Positions 37,751-47,364 of a stretch of DNA of 64,000 bases are shown one piece after another. The position numbers and the translations under genes were made by a program. Positions within the stretch are counted from its first letter, which is position 1. Each line of letters opens with the position of its first letter. The notes below the pieces were generated by a model. The model made no database searches and was not told the origin of the DNA. It saw only the letters and a list, made by a program, of their open reading frames with translations. Origin of the DNA: Glossina fuscipes (lineage: Eukaryota; Arthropoda; Insecta; Diptera; Glossinidae); assembly GCF_014805625.2 (NCBI RefSeq), contig NW_023998417.1, positions 8,742,343-8,806,342 of the forward strand. The letters run 5' to 3'.

Positions 37751-39940
37751 GTGTGTAAGCAAATGATAGATAGCTTTGAATAAAGGATAATTTCATAGGA
37801 TAGCTCAACTAAAGCGAAACAAATTTTTCATAAGCTATGCTTCTATTGCGTAAAATAAATTTTTTCTTCTGTTTTCAACATCCGACACAGAGATTATATA
37901 TAATTCACTTTTTCTTTATTTTCTCTTTTGAGTTTTTAGGTTTTCTCGCAAAGATTAGCAAAAAGTGAAAGTGTACTAAAATCTATAGATCAAGCTTGTA
38001 AGAGTAGTGGCGAAAACTAAAGCTAGAATAAAATTTTAAAAGTTGAAAAATGTTGTTGTTGTTGTTCCTATACACTCACTACAGAGGGCAGAGTATTAAT
38101 TTAATCATCCACATAGGCCTAGCCTAAGGTGGGGGAGGAAGTGCGAAAATAGTTGAAACCAAAAACGCGTGGATAAACATCGGGGAACAGACGAAAAGAC
38201 AAGCAAGCGAACTTGAATCGGTCAGTATGGCGATTCTGAATCGATTGATGTAATCAAAAGTAGATCTATCTCACGTCCGCACAAACTTAAGATATCCTTG
38301 TGGCATAAATTGTAAAGCGTATAAAAAAAGTTGAGCAAAAGCATAACAATAAAATCATTTTCGAATTGATAAGAGAATATGAAATTGAAATGAATATGAA
38401 ATTTCAATATTTTCTATTGCACATTATCCGTTTCTATTATCGTTGCCAAATGCAAAATCAATCCAAATTCTTCTTTCGCAATATTATAGCCAAACTAGGT
38501 AATAAGTCTCGCCCGCAAATACTCTGCATTTCTCCATTAACAGTCAGCATTAATATCTAATAATCTATCATTTTGTCTTTTATCTTTAGGACGCTGTGTC
38601 TTTGGTAGGTGGTGCTATTGGTGCTATGCGTATCCCTGAAAAATGGTTTCCCGGTCTAGTGGATTTCTATCTTAATTCACACAATATAATGCATGTTTTA
38701 GTTGTTGTAGCCGTCTATTCAATGCATAAGGTAAGTAAATTAAGTTAAATGAACTATTAAAAGAATAGAAACAAATGAGGAAACGATGTCCCACAGTCAA
38801 CAGGATATTTGATATCATTCGATTTGTAGATTGAACAAAATGGTATGTAATGAGTATACTTATGGCTATGTGACAAACTTATTCTTGTTTGCGTCATTAA
38901 GATATTTCTCGCTTTACACGTATTCTGAAGGTCTTGGGTTGCCATAGCGATGAGAATCCTTTTTTGCTTCACTCAACAACAATTATTCTTACCAAGAATA
39001 CAGAATGGGTCATGGGCACACTCTCTCTCTCTCCCCCAACTTCTTTCTAACCATCGCCCTCTCACATATATGGCAAACACACTCATTGATCACTAACATA
39101 ATATATATAAAAAAAAAAAAAAAAAGTAAAAAATGTACATAGGACCTGGGATACATAGGATGCAAAAAGCTCTCCGCTCTCATGTGCCGATAGGCAATTG
39201 ACAAGACCGCGATCATACATCAGATCGGTTCAAATCAATCGCAAAACGAACTTCCTTTTCGCGGGACAAGAAGATGCAGTAAATTGGACGACAAGATATT
39301 TGACATTTGACAAGATCGCCGGAAGCTATAAACGAGCAGAATATACAAGGTGATGTCTTAAAAAACAGAAGGTGCACCGAGACAATATGCAGATATTTTA
39401 TATAAATGGCATTTTATTGCGTGCATTTTCCTGCATTCAATATACCAATATGGCAAATAGACAACATTCGCGGACAAAATTCCGCCCAACCTAAGCGTCT
39501 TAAGCTTTAAGACAAACCCAATCATTCATTGCCGGCCCATCTAAAAGAGATTTGCTGAATACATCAATTTCGTCCGTTAATTGCTTATGCGAAAAATCAC
39601 TTTGAGAGTAAAATTATTTACTAAATCAGTTAATTATTCAAGTTGAATAAATACATAACGATTTCAAGTCATGTCATTTTGAAAAACAACCGAGTTATAT
39701 GAAAAATATGAAAAGGGTAACTTTCATCTGTTAATTGCTTATGTGATATCTCTTTGAGAGTTGAATTATTATTTACACAATCACCTTAAGAGTTAACTGT
39801 TTATTGTTAATTGATTTTGATTTTAGGCAACTATCAAAGACTTTGAATGGATGTCAACCACAGATTGCAATGGTTATGCTGGCAGTAATGCAACTGGTAA
39901 TACTATAGAAACAATATTTACTACAAATATTGAGCTATGA
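16269..39940 (+). CDS. PAQR4: PAQR4-like progestin/adipoQ receptor family membrane protein (5' end missing)
   Basis: Multi-exon gene; visible coding exons are 16269-16484, 29264-29367, 29606-29743, 38590-38730 and 39827-39940 (TGA). All junctions are GT-AG and keep the frame (phases 1, 0, 0, 0). The first visible exon begins with two bases of a split codon, so at least one upstream exon, carrying the N-terminus, is absent or unrecognised. About 237 residues are visible. The protein is a seven-transmembrane member of the PAQR/CREST superfamily, whose adiponectin-receptor branch has zinc-dependent lipid hydrolase activity. Zinc-site residues are present: GSFVYHLF (His), LDMVGI (Asp) and the C-terminal HNIMH (two His). 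The order of motifs, with MPW before the first His, GALP after LD, and IPEKWFPGLVDF before the last two His, matches vertebrate PAQR4 as I remember it. The first intron shown (about 12.8 kb) contains an M13 peptidase gene on the other strand. Ligand and physiological role in flies are unknown to me. Confidence 0.85.
17513..17580 (+). repeat. Degenerate tRNA-like fragment (possible SINE head)
   Basis: An A-box-like TAGCGGAATAGGG (17516-17528) is followed 32 nt later by a B-box-like CATTCAAATCTCACC (17561-17575). The spacing is that of a tRNA-derived pol III promoter, but the cloverleaf is not convincing. It is similar in style to the minus-strand element at 24243-24316. Weak call. Confidence 0.35.
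18415..18433. repeat. (GTT)n trinucleotide repeat
   Basis: About six GTT units inside the PAQR4 intron. The minus-strand ORF over it, with a poly-Asn tract, is not credible as a gene. Confidence 0.85.
19218..19612. repeat. Polypyrimidine minisatellite, about 7 copies of a 59-66 bp unit
   Basis: The landmark TTTTGCCTCTCTTTAAT, with small changes, recurs at about 19220, 19284, 19343, 19408, 19468, 19527 and 19587. Each unit continues with CCTTTCC/CTTGC/TTTCGGCC/CCGTTTC blocks. The plus strand is almost purely C and T with rare G and A, so the minus strand is a long purine tract. Overlapping ORFs on both strands (Phe/Pro/Leu-rich on plus, Lys/Arg/Glu/Gly-rich on minus) are by-products of the repeat. 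It lies about 470 bp beyond the stop of the nested M13 gene. Confidence 0.92.
19976..19994. repeat. (AC)n microsatellite
   Basis: Short, slightly imperfect AC run downstream of the nested M13 gene. Confidence 0.75.
20087..22168 (-). CDS. Neprilysin-like M13 zinc metallopeptidase, nested in a PAQR4 intron
   Basis: Single-exon gene on the minus strand, up to 693 residues. ATG at 22168 opens the frame; a second ATG at 22147 has an A at -3 and begins directly with a hydrophobic signal peptide (MKSLKLLLNIQLALVIAYG), so it may be the true start. The zinc motif HEMAH is at about residues 528-532 and the third ligand motif ENIAD at about 588-592. DVHPPEEIR keeps the late His and Arg. Conserved Cys and the DACNDFYNYACGNW motif lie near the N-terminus. 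As in the paralogue at 9440-11551, the usual NAxY substrate motif is changed (TPVY) and the C-terminus ends CVIY instead of CxxW. Identity with the paralogue is clear but moderate, so this is an old duplication. A secreted, peptide-cleaving enzyme is likely. It is transcribed opposite to its host gene. Confidence 0.93.
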   Translation of the reverse strand: MRLERINMKSLKLLLNIQLALVIAYGIENQANVLPLPNNFHTVAAKRIMLLSKSAEMQNYMKPEVDACNDFYNYACGNWAKINPANNGAKTGLFITLTNAYDRRIARLLNETNDARDNEFHPKVKHFYESCLQIDQRKINYQQKLLNIMEEFGGMPAMKGKDWSEDKFDWLTTIGRILKKYGTSIIIGVQIIADLTNNEINRLYIGQIDSLTAAKSSEYSEQLKLSWELDIAAVLGLRRDQAAKLAHEMIEFAQKLALGVADPIEGFDIEDKTRLRLLDDMTENYGPTINLTHFVKTWLGYEYKLPVYEYVENYFRNLRILITETPPRVIANYIMWEMIQDFRLDLQGDTERQRLKCVDATKQYFVKYLDHVIYGQISKDDPTITQEINMLWQQLKLAFEDIWKSSDNKWMKESTRDKALEKLSAMSFEVNSYDDIDFVKEFASLIISPTDYFENVINIMKHRGENYRLMLFEPPHLEEYELRSSTPVYTSEYNKVLLPVAFLQPRFLWDKIYPAALKYATLGSIIAHEMAHGFDDTMSKYDAKGNLNNWWDRNTSEVFALRKECLRQQYGRQEYAGKLLPKTQYQGENIADNVGIRIAYVAYENWLFKNPKTFEYLPHMSHVNPYQLFFISAAQVWCTDLNRIWQNIVVNTDVHPPEEIRVRASFANFDAFARAFKCELGSAMHPHRKCVIY
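22224..22230 (-). promoter_or_regulatory. TATA box of the nested M13 gene
   Basis: TATAAAA on the minus strand, about 56-62 nt upstream of the first ATG. It would place a transcription start near 22198 and a 5' UTR of about 30 nt to the first ATG or about 50 nt to the second. Confidence 0.55.
23450..23740 (+). mobile_element. Degenerate mariner-family transposase remnant (C-terminal part)
   Basis: With frameshifts and stops, the plus strand reads LTTLKKLHELKFEFMLH, then a corrupted HPPYSPDLAPSDYYLF-type segment (SSYSQEFTAGDYYLLASLKR), followed by a G-K-rich turn and remains of the last helix. This matches the arrangement around the third catalytic Asp of mariner transposases as I remember it. 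The aligned catalytic Asp survives in GDYY. It is clearly inactive. I could not identify terminal inverted repeats. Confidence 0.7.
24243..24316 (-). repeat. tRNA-like element (Ser/Leu-type A and B boxes; probable SINE or tRNA pseudogene)
   Basis: On the minus strand an A box TGGCCGAGTAGGC (24295-24307) is followed 31 nt later by a B box GGTTCAAATCTC (24252-24263). The start GAGTGGCCGAG is typical of tRNA-Ser/Leu, and an anticodon-loop-like CTAGCAA lies between. The anticodon stem pairs poorly and I find no closing acceptor stem, so a functional tRNA is unlikely. The promoter boxes are nearly intact, as expected for a tRNA-derived SINE. Confidence 0.6.
26881..26948 (-). repeat. tRNA-like element (Glu-type; probable SINE or tRNA pseudogene)
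   Basis: On the minus strand it reads TAGCCTAGTGGTTAA (A box, 26928-26942) and, about 28 nt later, AGATTCGATTCTT (B box, 26888-26900). A loop CATTCAA sits where tRNA-Glu has its TTC anticodon. The T stem pairs partly (CCAGA with CTTGG). The acceptor stem does not close convincingly, so I call it tRNA-derived rather than a working tRNA gene. Confidence 0.6.
27950..28150 (+). repeat. Degenerate dispersed fly repeat (GTATATTCATTTTG ... GTCTGTCTGTCCGTC type)
   Basis: The order of short blocks here (a CATCAGCGAAGGACGG segment, GGTATATTCATTTTGCC, a GCATGTATTCTTGG-like block and GTCTGTCTGTCCGTC) looks like dispersed repeats I remember from several fly genomes. No terminal repeats or coding capacity can be seen. 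I do not know the name of the element. Confidence 0.45.
30247..30276. repeat. Poly-T run (about 30 T)
   Basis: Uninterrupted T homopolymer in a region of extreme AT content (about 30130-30400). Confidence 0.85.
31905..32010 (+). repeat. Copy of a dispersed repeat with a CACACAAACTTAAT core
   Basis: Blocks in order: TAGGCCTATCTCAAGTCC, CATATCCACACACAAACTT, then AATGCAACCTTGCATAAC and a GTGTTGGATATAAA end. The same order recurs at 38160-38330 and 47365-47515. Highly diverged; no coding capacity. Confidence 0.5.
32301..32327. repeat. (TA)n microsatellite
   Basis: About 13 TA units in the PAQR4 intron. Confidence 0.9.
33212..33239. repeat. Near-perfect palindrome
   Basis: ACAATTTTC, TATATATA and GAAAATTTTGT form an inverted repeat with no spacer, about 28 bp long. 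It may be a chance AT palindrome or a remnant of a terminal inverted repeat junction. Confidence 0.6.
33387..33410. repeat. (TATC)n microsatellite
   Basis: About six TATC units. Confidence 0.85.
33695..33946 (+). pseudogene. Mariner-family transposase fragment (central part)
   Basis: An open frame of about 80 codons ending at a stop at 33943 reads KLLLHRIVTGDEKSIRSERK, then a diverged middle, KTFSCVRW, and LLKSDETVN. This aligns with the mariner transposase block LHRIVTGDEKW ... K-L-C-W-W ... LLKPGETVN. The second catalytic Asp region that follows in intact elements is missing, and the Trp after GDEK is Ser. The sequence breaks off just before a GC-rich block. It is more open than the remnant at 23450-23740 and has no overlap with it, so it cannot be said whether they are the same lineage. 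Confidence 0.75.
33975..34330. other. GC-rich block of unknown origin
   Basis: A stretch of about 350 bp with clearly higher GC than anything around it, including CCCTTCGGGGAGT, CTCGCCAAGGGGCGTGGG, CCCGCGTGGCTTGGGCCACC and CCCACGTAAAACCCACGTCG. It has no long ORF in any frame. It starts about 30 bp after the mariner fragment stops. It could be part of a retrotransposon UTR, a SINE or foreign DNA; I do not recognise it. Confidence 0.5.
37259..37311. repeat. (GAT)n trinucleotide repeat
   Basis: About 17 GAT/TGA/ATG units with one GGT interruption. The frame that reads poly-Met is a repeat artefact. Confidence 0.92.
37716..37745. repeat. (TA)n microsatellite
   Basis: About 15 TA units. Confidence 0.9.
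38160..38330 (+). repeat. Copy of the dispersed repeat with a CACAAACTTAA core
   Basis: Blocks in order: AACAGACGAAAAGACAAGC, GAACTTGAATCGGTCAGTAT, GGCGATTCTGAATCGAT, GATCTATCTCACGTCCGC, ACAAACTTAAGATATCCTTG and a GTAAAGCGTATAAAAAAAG end. It is the best-preserved of the three copies I noticed in the window. Non-coding. Confidence 0.55.
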
Positions 39941-40053
39941 CCAGCTGATGATGAATTTAATAATCTGTTAAATTATTATAAACGTTTTCTATTTTTCATT
40001 AATTTTAATAATAGTTGAACAATATTCCAATAGTTTATTTATGACAAAAAGAG

Positions 40054-40059
40054 AATAAA
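40054..40059 (+). terminator. Polyadenylation signal of the PAQR4-like gene
   Basis: AATAAA 114 nt after the TGA stop, followed by an A run. Confidence 0.55.
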
Positions 40060-40203
40060 AAAAAAAAAAAAAAAACATAAGAAGATGAAACGAAATACTG
40101 CAACGCAAAGGCAGTTTATTTATTAAAAATTTAAAAGAAGAAGAATAACTTTAATAGTCTTAGGGAAGAATTTTCAATAAATCGTTAATTAAAAATTATT
40201 ATT

Positions 40204-40848
40204 NNNNNNNNNNNNNNNNNNNNNNNNNNNNNNNNNNNNNNNNNNNNNNNNNNNNNNNNNNNNNNNNNNNNNNNNNNNNNNNNNNNNNNNNNNNNNNNNN
40301 NNNNNNNNNNNNNNNNNNNNNNNNNNNNNNNNNNNNNNNNNNNNNNNNNNNNNNNNNNNNNNNNNNNNNNNNNNNNNNNNNNNNNNNNNNNNNNNNNNNN
40401 NNNNNNNNNNNNNNNNNNNNNNNNNNNNNNNNNNNNNNNNNNNNNNNNNNNNNNNNNNNNNNNNNNNNNNNNNNNNNNNNNNNNNNNNNNNNNNNNNNNN
40501 NNNNNNNNNNNNNNNNNNNNNNNNNNNNNNNNNNNNNNNNNNNNNNNNNNNNNNNNNNNNNNNNNNNNNNNNNNNNNNNNNNNNNNNNNNNNNNNNNNNN
40601 NNNNNNNNNNNNNNNNNNNNNNNNNNNNNNNNNNNNNNNNNNNNNNNNNNNNNNNNNNNNNNNNNNNNNNNNNNNNNNNNNNNNNNNNNNNNNNNNNNNN
40701 NNNNNNNNNNNNNNNNNNNNNNNNNNNNNNNNNNNNNNNNNNNNNNNNNNNNNNNNNNNNNNNNNNNNNNNNNNNNNNNNNNNNNNNNNNNNNNNNNNNN
40801 NNNNNNNNNNNNNNNNNNNNNNNNNNNNNNNNNNNNNNNNNNNNNNNN
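40204..40848. other. Assembly gap (645 N)
   Basis: Run of N. The minus-strand ORF reported across it is meaningless. Confidence 1.
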
Positions 40849-40940
40849 TTAAAGTCAATAAGTAGAGTACATAACTACGTACGTAACTAACATTTAAATC
40901 TATATATGCATTCATGTATAGTAGAAATGATATCAAAAAA

Positions 40941-40943
<3 letters not shown>

Positions 40944-40975
<32 letters not shown>
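40944..40975. repeat. (TA)n microsatellite
   Basis: About 15 TA units near the gap edge; such sequence may have caused the gap. Confidence 0.85.
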
Positions 40976-40982
<7 letters not shown>

Positions 40983-41379
40983 AAAAAAAAATAAGAAAAT
41001 TAAAAAAATAAATAAACGCAATGTTTTTAAATTAATTAAATCATAGTAACTCGAGTAGGATTACATTAATATATATATACACCTATGTATATCGTAAATT
41101 TATTTTACAATAACAATTATTTACAGTTATTATTTAAAATTAACAATAAACATTTCACCACCTAAGGCAATGAACAGTAATAAACATTAGATATAAAACT
41201 CCACACACGGCAGACACACTGCACTTATGGGAGACATATTTCTTTTGCCCACATAATCGTGCTTACCTTTAAAATATCATACGTTCTTTGCATTTTATTT
41301 GTTTTGCACGTCTTTTTTTTTTTTGATACTACCGTTTGAATAGCCATGTACTTAAGAAACGCAACTAAGAAGCCAGTGT

Positions 41380-41600
41380 TTACGGCTTCAAAACCGCAAG
41401 TGCGATAGAGTTTACTTTGATCGAAACTATAGTGGGCTCTGCGCCGCTTAGACACATACTAGACTGCGGCCGCCACCAGCCAATCGCTTTCTGCTTGCTC
41501 ACTTCTTTCTGACCGTCTCCGTGTTACACGAATAGGAATAGCAATCTTCCCAACTGATATTCAATGAAGTTGCGAACGTCTCCGCTGCGAGCGCTATTTT
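41380..41600 (-). promoter_or_regulatory. Candidate 5' exon and promoter on the minus strand (low confidence)
   Basis: This island has much more GC than its surroundings. Read on the minus strand it has CTCGCAGCGGAGACG, an initiator-like TCAGTT at 41557-41552, GCGATTGGCTGG and a strong donor-like GTATGTGT right after GGCCGCAGTCTA (about 41461-41453). A short ATG-started ORF (41455-41225) follows; I cannot assign it to any family. It may be the untranslated first exon of a gene lying further left, or an unrelated regulatory island. Confidence 0.3.
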
Positions 41601-42962
41601 TTTAAAGCCTTTCACTAAACGATAAATAGCCGACTCTTAACCATATTTTAATTTAAATTTTCAATTCTAATTAAATTTAATTTTAAATTTCAGTTTAATT
41701 TAATTCAAGGAAAATATTTTCATTTCCTTTAATTGACGATATGCTCTGCATAATGAATTTCGCTTATCTTCGAGCAAATGAATTTTCTCCATAATAAAAA
41801 CTCGATCGGTTACTTCTTTCACATGTTAAGGAGTTTTGAACCATTATTCCTAAGTATTTATTGAATGTCTTTCCATTATTAGTCTATATAGTTTTTCAGA
41901 TTATACTTTTTTTACAGGCACCATTAGAAGGCACCATTAGATTTTCAAAATATATTTGCAAAACGTCCAGACACATGGATCGCACTATGTGAATTCGATT
42001 GGCGTATATAGTGGTGTCAATTTAGAAACGTTCGCACCTCAGTTCATCTATTAAAATCACATTGACAAACTTAATAGTATAGCTTATCTAGAAGAGCAAA
42101 CTTGACATTGAATGTTTTCTTATGACCTTCCTTAGATTAAGTCTGAATATCGGGAAATTGCTAGCGTTTTTTCGAGGTTGATTCAGTTTCATTTACATTG
42201 TTCGCATGCATGTGATAGATTTTGTAACTTTGTCCACTTTTAAACTGATCATGGAACGGTTGTGCTAAATTTCAGTGGCGTTTTTACAAAGGAAAAAGAT
42301 CACTATGATATCTTTTTGCAGAAGTCCCCTTATGTTACTAGTGAAGGAAACCATTAATTAATGTTAACTAAATTGTTACGTTCCAAGGTGCAAGAAATTG
42401 CCTTAAACAATATCTGATTTCAAAAAGATGAGACTACGTGCCTCATATCACGTCAAATCGTCGATTTATTACATGAGAAAGTTTACGGCGCAATAACTGC
42501 ATGGATTTCCGAAATCGAATGGTTTTCCAAGAAGCTATTGAACTCCTTCTTGCAACTCTTCTAGTTATTTGAAACTGTTGGTCTAAAGCAATTAACTCGA
42601 TTCTCGACTCATTCCTTACAAGGAATATATTCTCACCTAACGTCCTATTAGTGCGATTACCTCAGATTTAATTGAAAGCAATCCACACAACTTACGCTTA
42701 TCGATTTCGCTTTTGTAAAAGAAGTCCACAATGGGCCGTTAAATGTCATTGTATGCAGAACTTAATTGCATGGAATATAAATAAAAATATCAATTGTCTT
42801 TTTTTCGCTTTTTCTCAATTCTTTTAAGGATATTTCCTCTCTTTTTTCTTTAACAAAAACAAATCATTTCATTTTTATTGAAAAATCCTGTGTTTCAAAA
42901 TTTTAATAACACATCTTGTATTAGACACACCTACTCCTCCCTCACAGTCGAAATATACATTG

Positions 42963-42997
<35 letters not shown>
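42963..42997. repeat. Long poly-A run (about 35 A)
   Basis: Uninterrupted A homopolymer. Confidence 0.85.
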
Positions 42998-42999
<2 letters not shown>

Positions 43000-43163
43000 T
43001 AAATATAAAATATCTCTTAACTATAACTAAAATGCTCTCGTTCGCTGCATGAATTAATCAAGTGGACAATTACTGAAGAGATAGACGAGTGTGTAAAATA
43101 GTTCAAGTAAATAATTAAATATCACTTTAATAAATCAATATTACTCTCTCCTACTTCTTATCG

Positions 43164-43185
43164 CTCTCTCTCTCTCTCTCTCTCT
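43164..43185. repeat. (CT)n microsatellite
   Basis: About 11 CT units. Confidence 0.9.
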
Positions 43186-46100
43186 GTTCTTTTAACTTGT
43201 GATCTTCCGGATAAATCTCTAAAATCTAATAAATTTAAGTAAAGCGAAAACAAGGTGTGGGAAGAAGCAATTTTTAAAATCAATCGAAATACAAACAAAA
43301 CATGCAAACTATATGCGAATATATGGCATTTATTATGCTAGCCATCCAAGGCCAAGAATATTTTTCAAAATATATGAAAAGTGAGAATGACTTATCCATA
43401 TTCATAACCACCGACATAATAGTATATTGTACAGCGGTACCTGCATATCGCATTATCTAATTTTTTGCAAAAAAAAAAAAACAATTAACAAAATATTATT
43501 TAAACTTATTATTATTAGTTGTTGCAACTCAGTTAAAAGTGTTTTCAAAAAGTTTTGTATTTCCGATTAAAGTACTAAATTCCCCTGATCAATCAATCGT
43601 AGGCTGACATAAGGAAAGCGTCTTTAGTGAACTCGACGAGACTGAGCGTAAGTTCAATAAAGAAGAGTAAAACAAATGTTTATACATATATCTAAAGGAT
43701 ATCTAAAATATATTAAGCGTAATAGAATAATAGAAATTACATTTGTTAATTCGTAGGTTTCCATCTAAATCTGAAAGCCTTCAATGAATGAAATATGGTT
43801 TTTGGAATGACATGGAATTTGATTTTTTTTTTTTTATGGCACTCATATATATCAGGTCTTCCGGATAGTTTTATGCATTCCGGTTACAACAACAATTTCC
43901 GCAATGATGCGCGTAGTCAATTGAATCATATATGTGACTCACACTCTTGTTGTTGTGGTTATAGTTAAGAAGACCGAATCGCGCTTAGAGTCAAATTGCA
44001 ACGTATACTGGAACAGCAAAGCGATTTGCAAGTGTCCCTGCAAGAAATTTAATAAAGAAAATATCGACAGACAAATATTGATATTCGATTAATGGTAAAT
44101 GCTTGCTTTCTGATAAGCAACGCGCGTGCGCGACCATTTTCGCCCAACGTCAAGACAATGTCAAGACTCTGTTAGCGCATAATCCCTTCTTCACAATATC
44201 GGGGAAAAGGCGAATTGCGGAAAGACTTAATTCAGGTCAGTCAACCATTTTGAGACCATATTCGAAAAACGGAGAGAACTTTCCGGTATAACCCCTTTCT
44301 ATTTTGCTTTTCCTTAATTCTCCCTAAGGAAACATTTCGCGAGATTATAATTGCTTTATGGGTTCAACAACTGAAGCATTGCATTACATAACTTAGAAAT
44401 TGAAATGTACTTTATATCAAGATTAACTAACTGCTCCTGATTTTTTTAGTAATAAGTTTTACTTTGTACAATTCAAAATTTATTAATTTTAAAAAAGTAC
44501 TTAGCACTTAATTAATTAATTATCTAATACATTTTACCTCATAACATTTAAGAAAAAAACTATTTCTATTAAAGCCTTGGTCTTTGTAAGAGAGGATGTA
44601 AAAAAAAAAAAGAAGAAAAACAAAACTATTCGCGAACATTTATATATATACGCGAAAAGCGAATTTTCAATACCCACCACCTCTAAGCAATTTGATTGAC
44701 AGCCTTTTTTTGCTTAATGAAAGGGGACCAATAAAAAAGTTGAACACTTTAAGGGAACGATGAACGTGGAGACATGTATATATTTATTGTAATATACATA
44801 TATATGTGTATGTATGTTCATATGTATATATGTATATGTATGTTATATATATATATATATACATATATGTGTGTATACATATATATATACCAACCGCAAC
44901 CGAAACCAATACAAAAAAGTTTTCAAAATCCTGAGTTGAGTCTAGGCATGCGTCAGTAGTATTACAGGCAGCATCTATGTTTTCAGCTGATAGATGAGCT
45001 TAAAAGAATTAAAAATTGTTGTAGAAATTTTCGAACCGGTAACAGAAAAACATTAAAATATCTCCTTCTCCAATTTCCTGCCGGCAGAAGCGGATCGGCA
45101 TGCCAAACTCTTTTCAAAGGCATCTTGAAATTTATTATTTATTCGGAACAAAAACAAACCTATATTCGATAAGTTTTAGCTTTCTGCGATAATTTTTAAG
45201 ATTACATTAAATTTCATAACGATATCACTATCTATCACACCACAAGAAAGATTACTTTGCATATCCCATATGGAAGAAAAATTCAGAACGCGTATCCATC
45301 TCACTATTTCTCAGCTGTTTTTAAAAACCTTCTTTTAAAAGTTATAGTTTTATAACATGGATTAATCTCCAAGAGTTTCAAATTTTAAGACTTCAAAGTT
45401 AAAAGAGTGCCGTAAGCAAAACTTTGCCATTTTCTATATAACACTCTCTCTAGTACCATTACAGTACAGTACAGTAAATTTCAAAGCTTTCTAACGAAAC
45501 TTAATCGCAAACTAACATAGCCTTCAATAACTCAAAGCCGCCGGCATGTTTACATCAGGTATATGCTATCGCCGGTCCACGGTATCGTCGACTCGGCCCG
45601 TTACGTTGCAAATTTTAAAGAATTCCATTCGCTCGCACATAGCAATGCTTTACGGCTCGACTGAGCAGCTGTCAAATATGGAATGTGTTTAAGTATTTTT
45701 CTTCTTCTGACCGATTTAAAAAAAAGAAAAATTGAATCAATAATATCAGGAATTCCCGGCTCCGCCGTGACGTAAAAATTGAAATATTTTTAAGCGTCGA
45801 CAAAACAATTTGCCCACCCCTGATAATACATATCATATAGACATTCTTAAAAATATGTCTCCTGGTTATGGGTATGGGAAGGATAAGGAATGCCGCTTAT
45901 GTTTCAGTTCCCTTCGAACTATTAAATATATTCAATTAAATATATATGTGTACGCCAAGAAGATAGGTCTCTGCTTCGTGTTTCCTGAATGTTGTCAATG
46001 AAACAAAGGGATTAAGAATCTAAATACACTGAGATCTGATTGCTTTTTTTAACATATGAATTAAATTCGTACTCATCTTTAATTCGCCCTTAAAAGAAGC

Positions 46101-47364
46101 AATCAAATCCCATTGTGTTTAGTCCCTACGCCACTTGTCGTACAGGAAATTTTTGCGGACGTACGGAACACCCAGAAAGGCTTGACCCACCTTTTATTAT
46201 ACCGGGTGTTTATTATACTAAATTTGTCTCTCGATCTGTCTGTTTCGATTTCTGCTCCTCAGTCTACAAACTGCAATTTTTGAAATATTTTGATGAAATT
46301 TCCCACAATAAAGTGTTTTTTTGTCCAAGGACGGATGTTGCTTAAGAGGGTTCGGATCGGATCGCCTTCCCCCGCCCCAAAAAAAGCTTTATTTTGAAAA
46401 GTCATTATAAGAATAATTGTAGAGTGATGTAGGAAATTTAATGTTGGGGCGTGCCCAACTATATTATGGTTTTAAATGCTTTATCATTCGGTGGTGGGAA
46501 TAGAAATTTATAATAGTTTCAAATAACTTTTTCAATTTCGATAGACAACACATATGTGTTCCTTACGAGACTCAATGTTACATTAGCTCTAACGGGTCAT
46601 ATTCATACATATATATATATATAAATAAAAATTTTAACATAATGAAAGTCATATGCGTGTAATGAAGCGAAAAGGAATTATTTGTAAATAAAAAAAAAAA
46701 AAAAAAACAGTAAGGTAAATATTCAATTATTTACACAACAATTTTTATTTATTATATTTAGTAAATTGAAAATATTTTGTAGTAAATATTCGATACTAAG
46801 CGAAAAATTATTCAATAATTAATTAAGTATTTACTTTATCTAAAAATTGAAGAAGATACATACATGCATACATAAACAAATACTTATATGTATCTCAAAA
46901 TTGTTCAATAATAATAAATAATAAAATGAAAATATCCAGTGTTAAAATGCTTTAAAGTAGCACCAAAGTGGAACAAATAAATTTTAAAATTATATTAAAT
47001 AGAAAATTAAATTCTCTACCATCCCTTCTCCCCCCCATCCCTCTTCGAGAAACAAAATTCAATAATAGTAAAAGCGTAGTTGGATGAAAGAATTTTAAAA
47101 CTTAAGTATAATCATATAGTTACATAAATAGAATGAAAAAATTATTTAGAATTATGTTACGTTTTCAAAATAAATAAAATCTATTAAATGAATTTTAAAA
47201 AATTTATTAAACAACATTTTTATTCATATAAGGCATTATATTGGAAAGTGATGAAAAAAGTCAAAGTCGAAGTCGAAAAGTTCGAGCCATTTTCAAAAGC
47301 GTTTGTCCGTTGGCAATAATATGCTATACCGGCCTACTAAAAATACTTTGAACACAAGGAAACA

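Larger units (their letters stand above)
29744..38589. other. Second large PAQR4 intron (about 8.8 kb)
   Basis: No gene is supported. Contents: a T run (30247-30276), dispersed repeat copies near 31900-32010 and 38160-38330, TA and TATC microsatellites, a palindrome (33212-33239), a mariner fragment (33695-33946) with a GC-rich block beside it (33975-34330), and a GAT repeat (37259-37311). Confidence 0.6.

Noticed and set aside
40199..40945. 248-codon minus-strand ORF
   Set aside because: Nearly all of it is the run of N (assembly gap).
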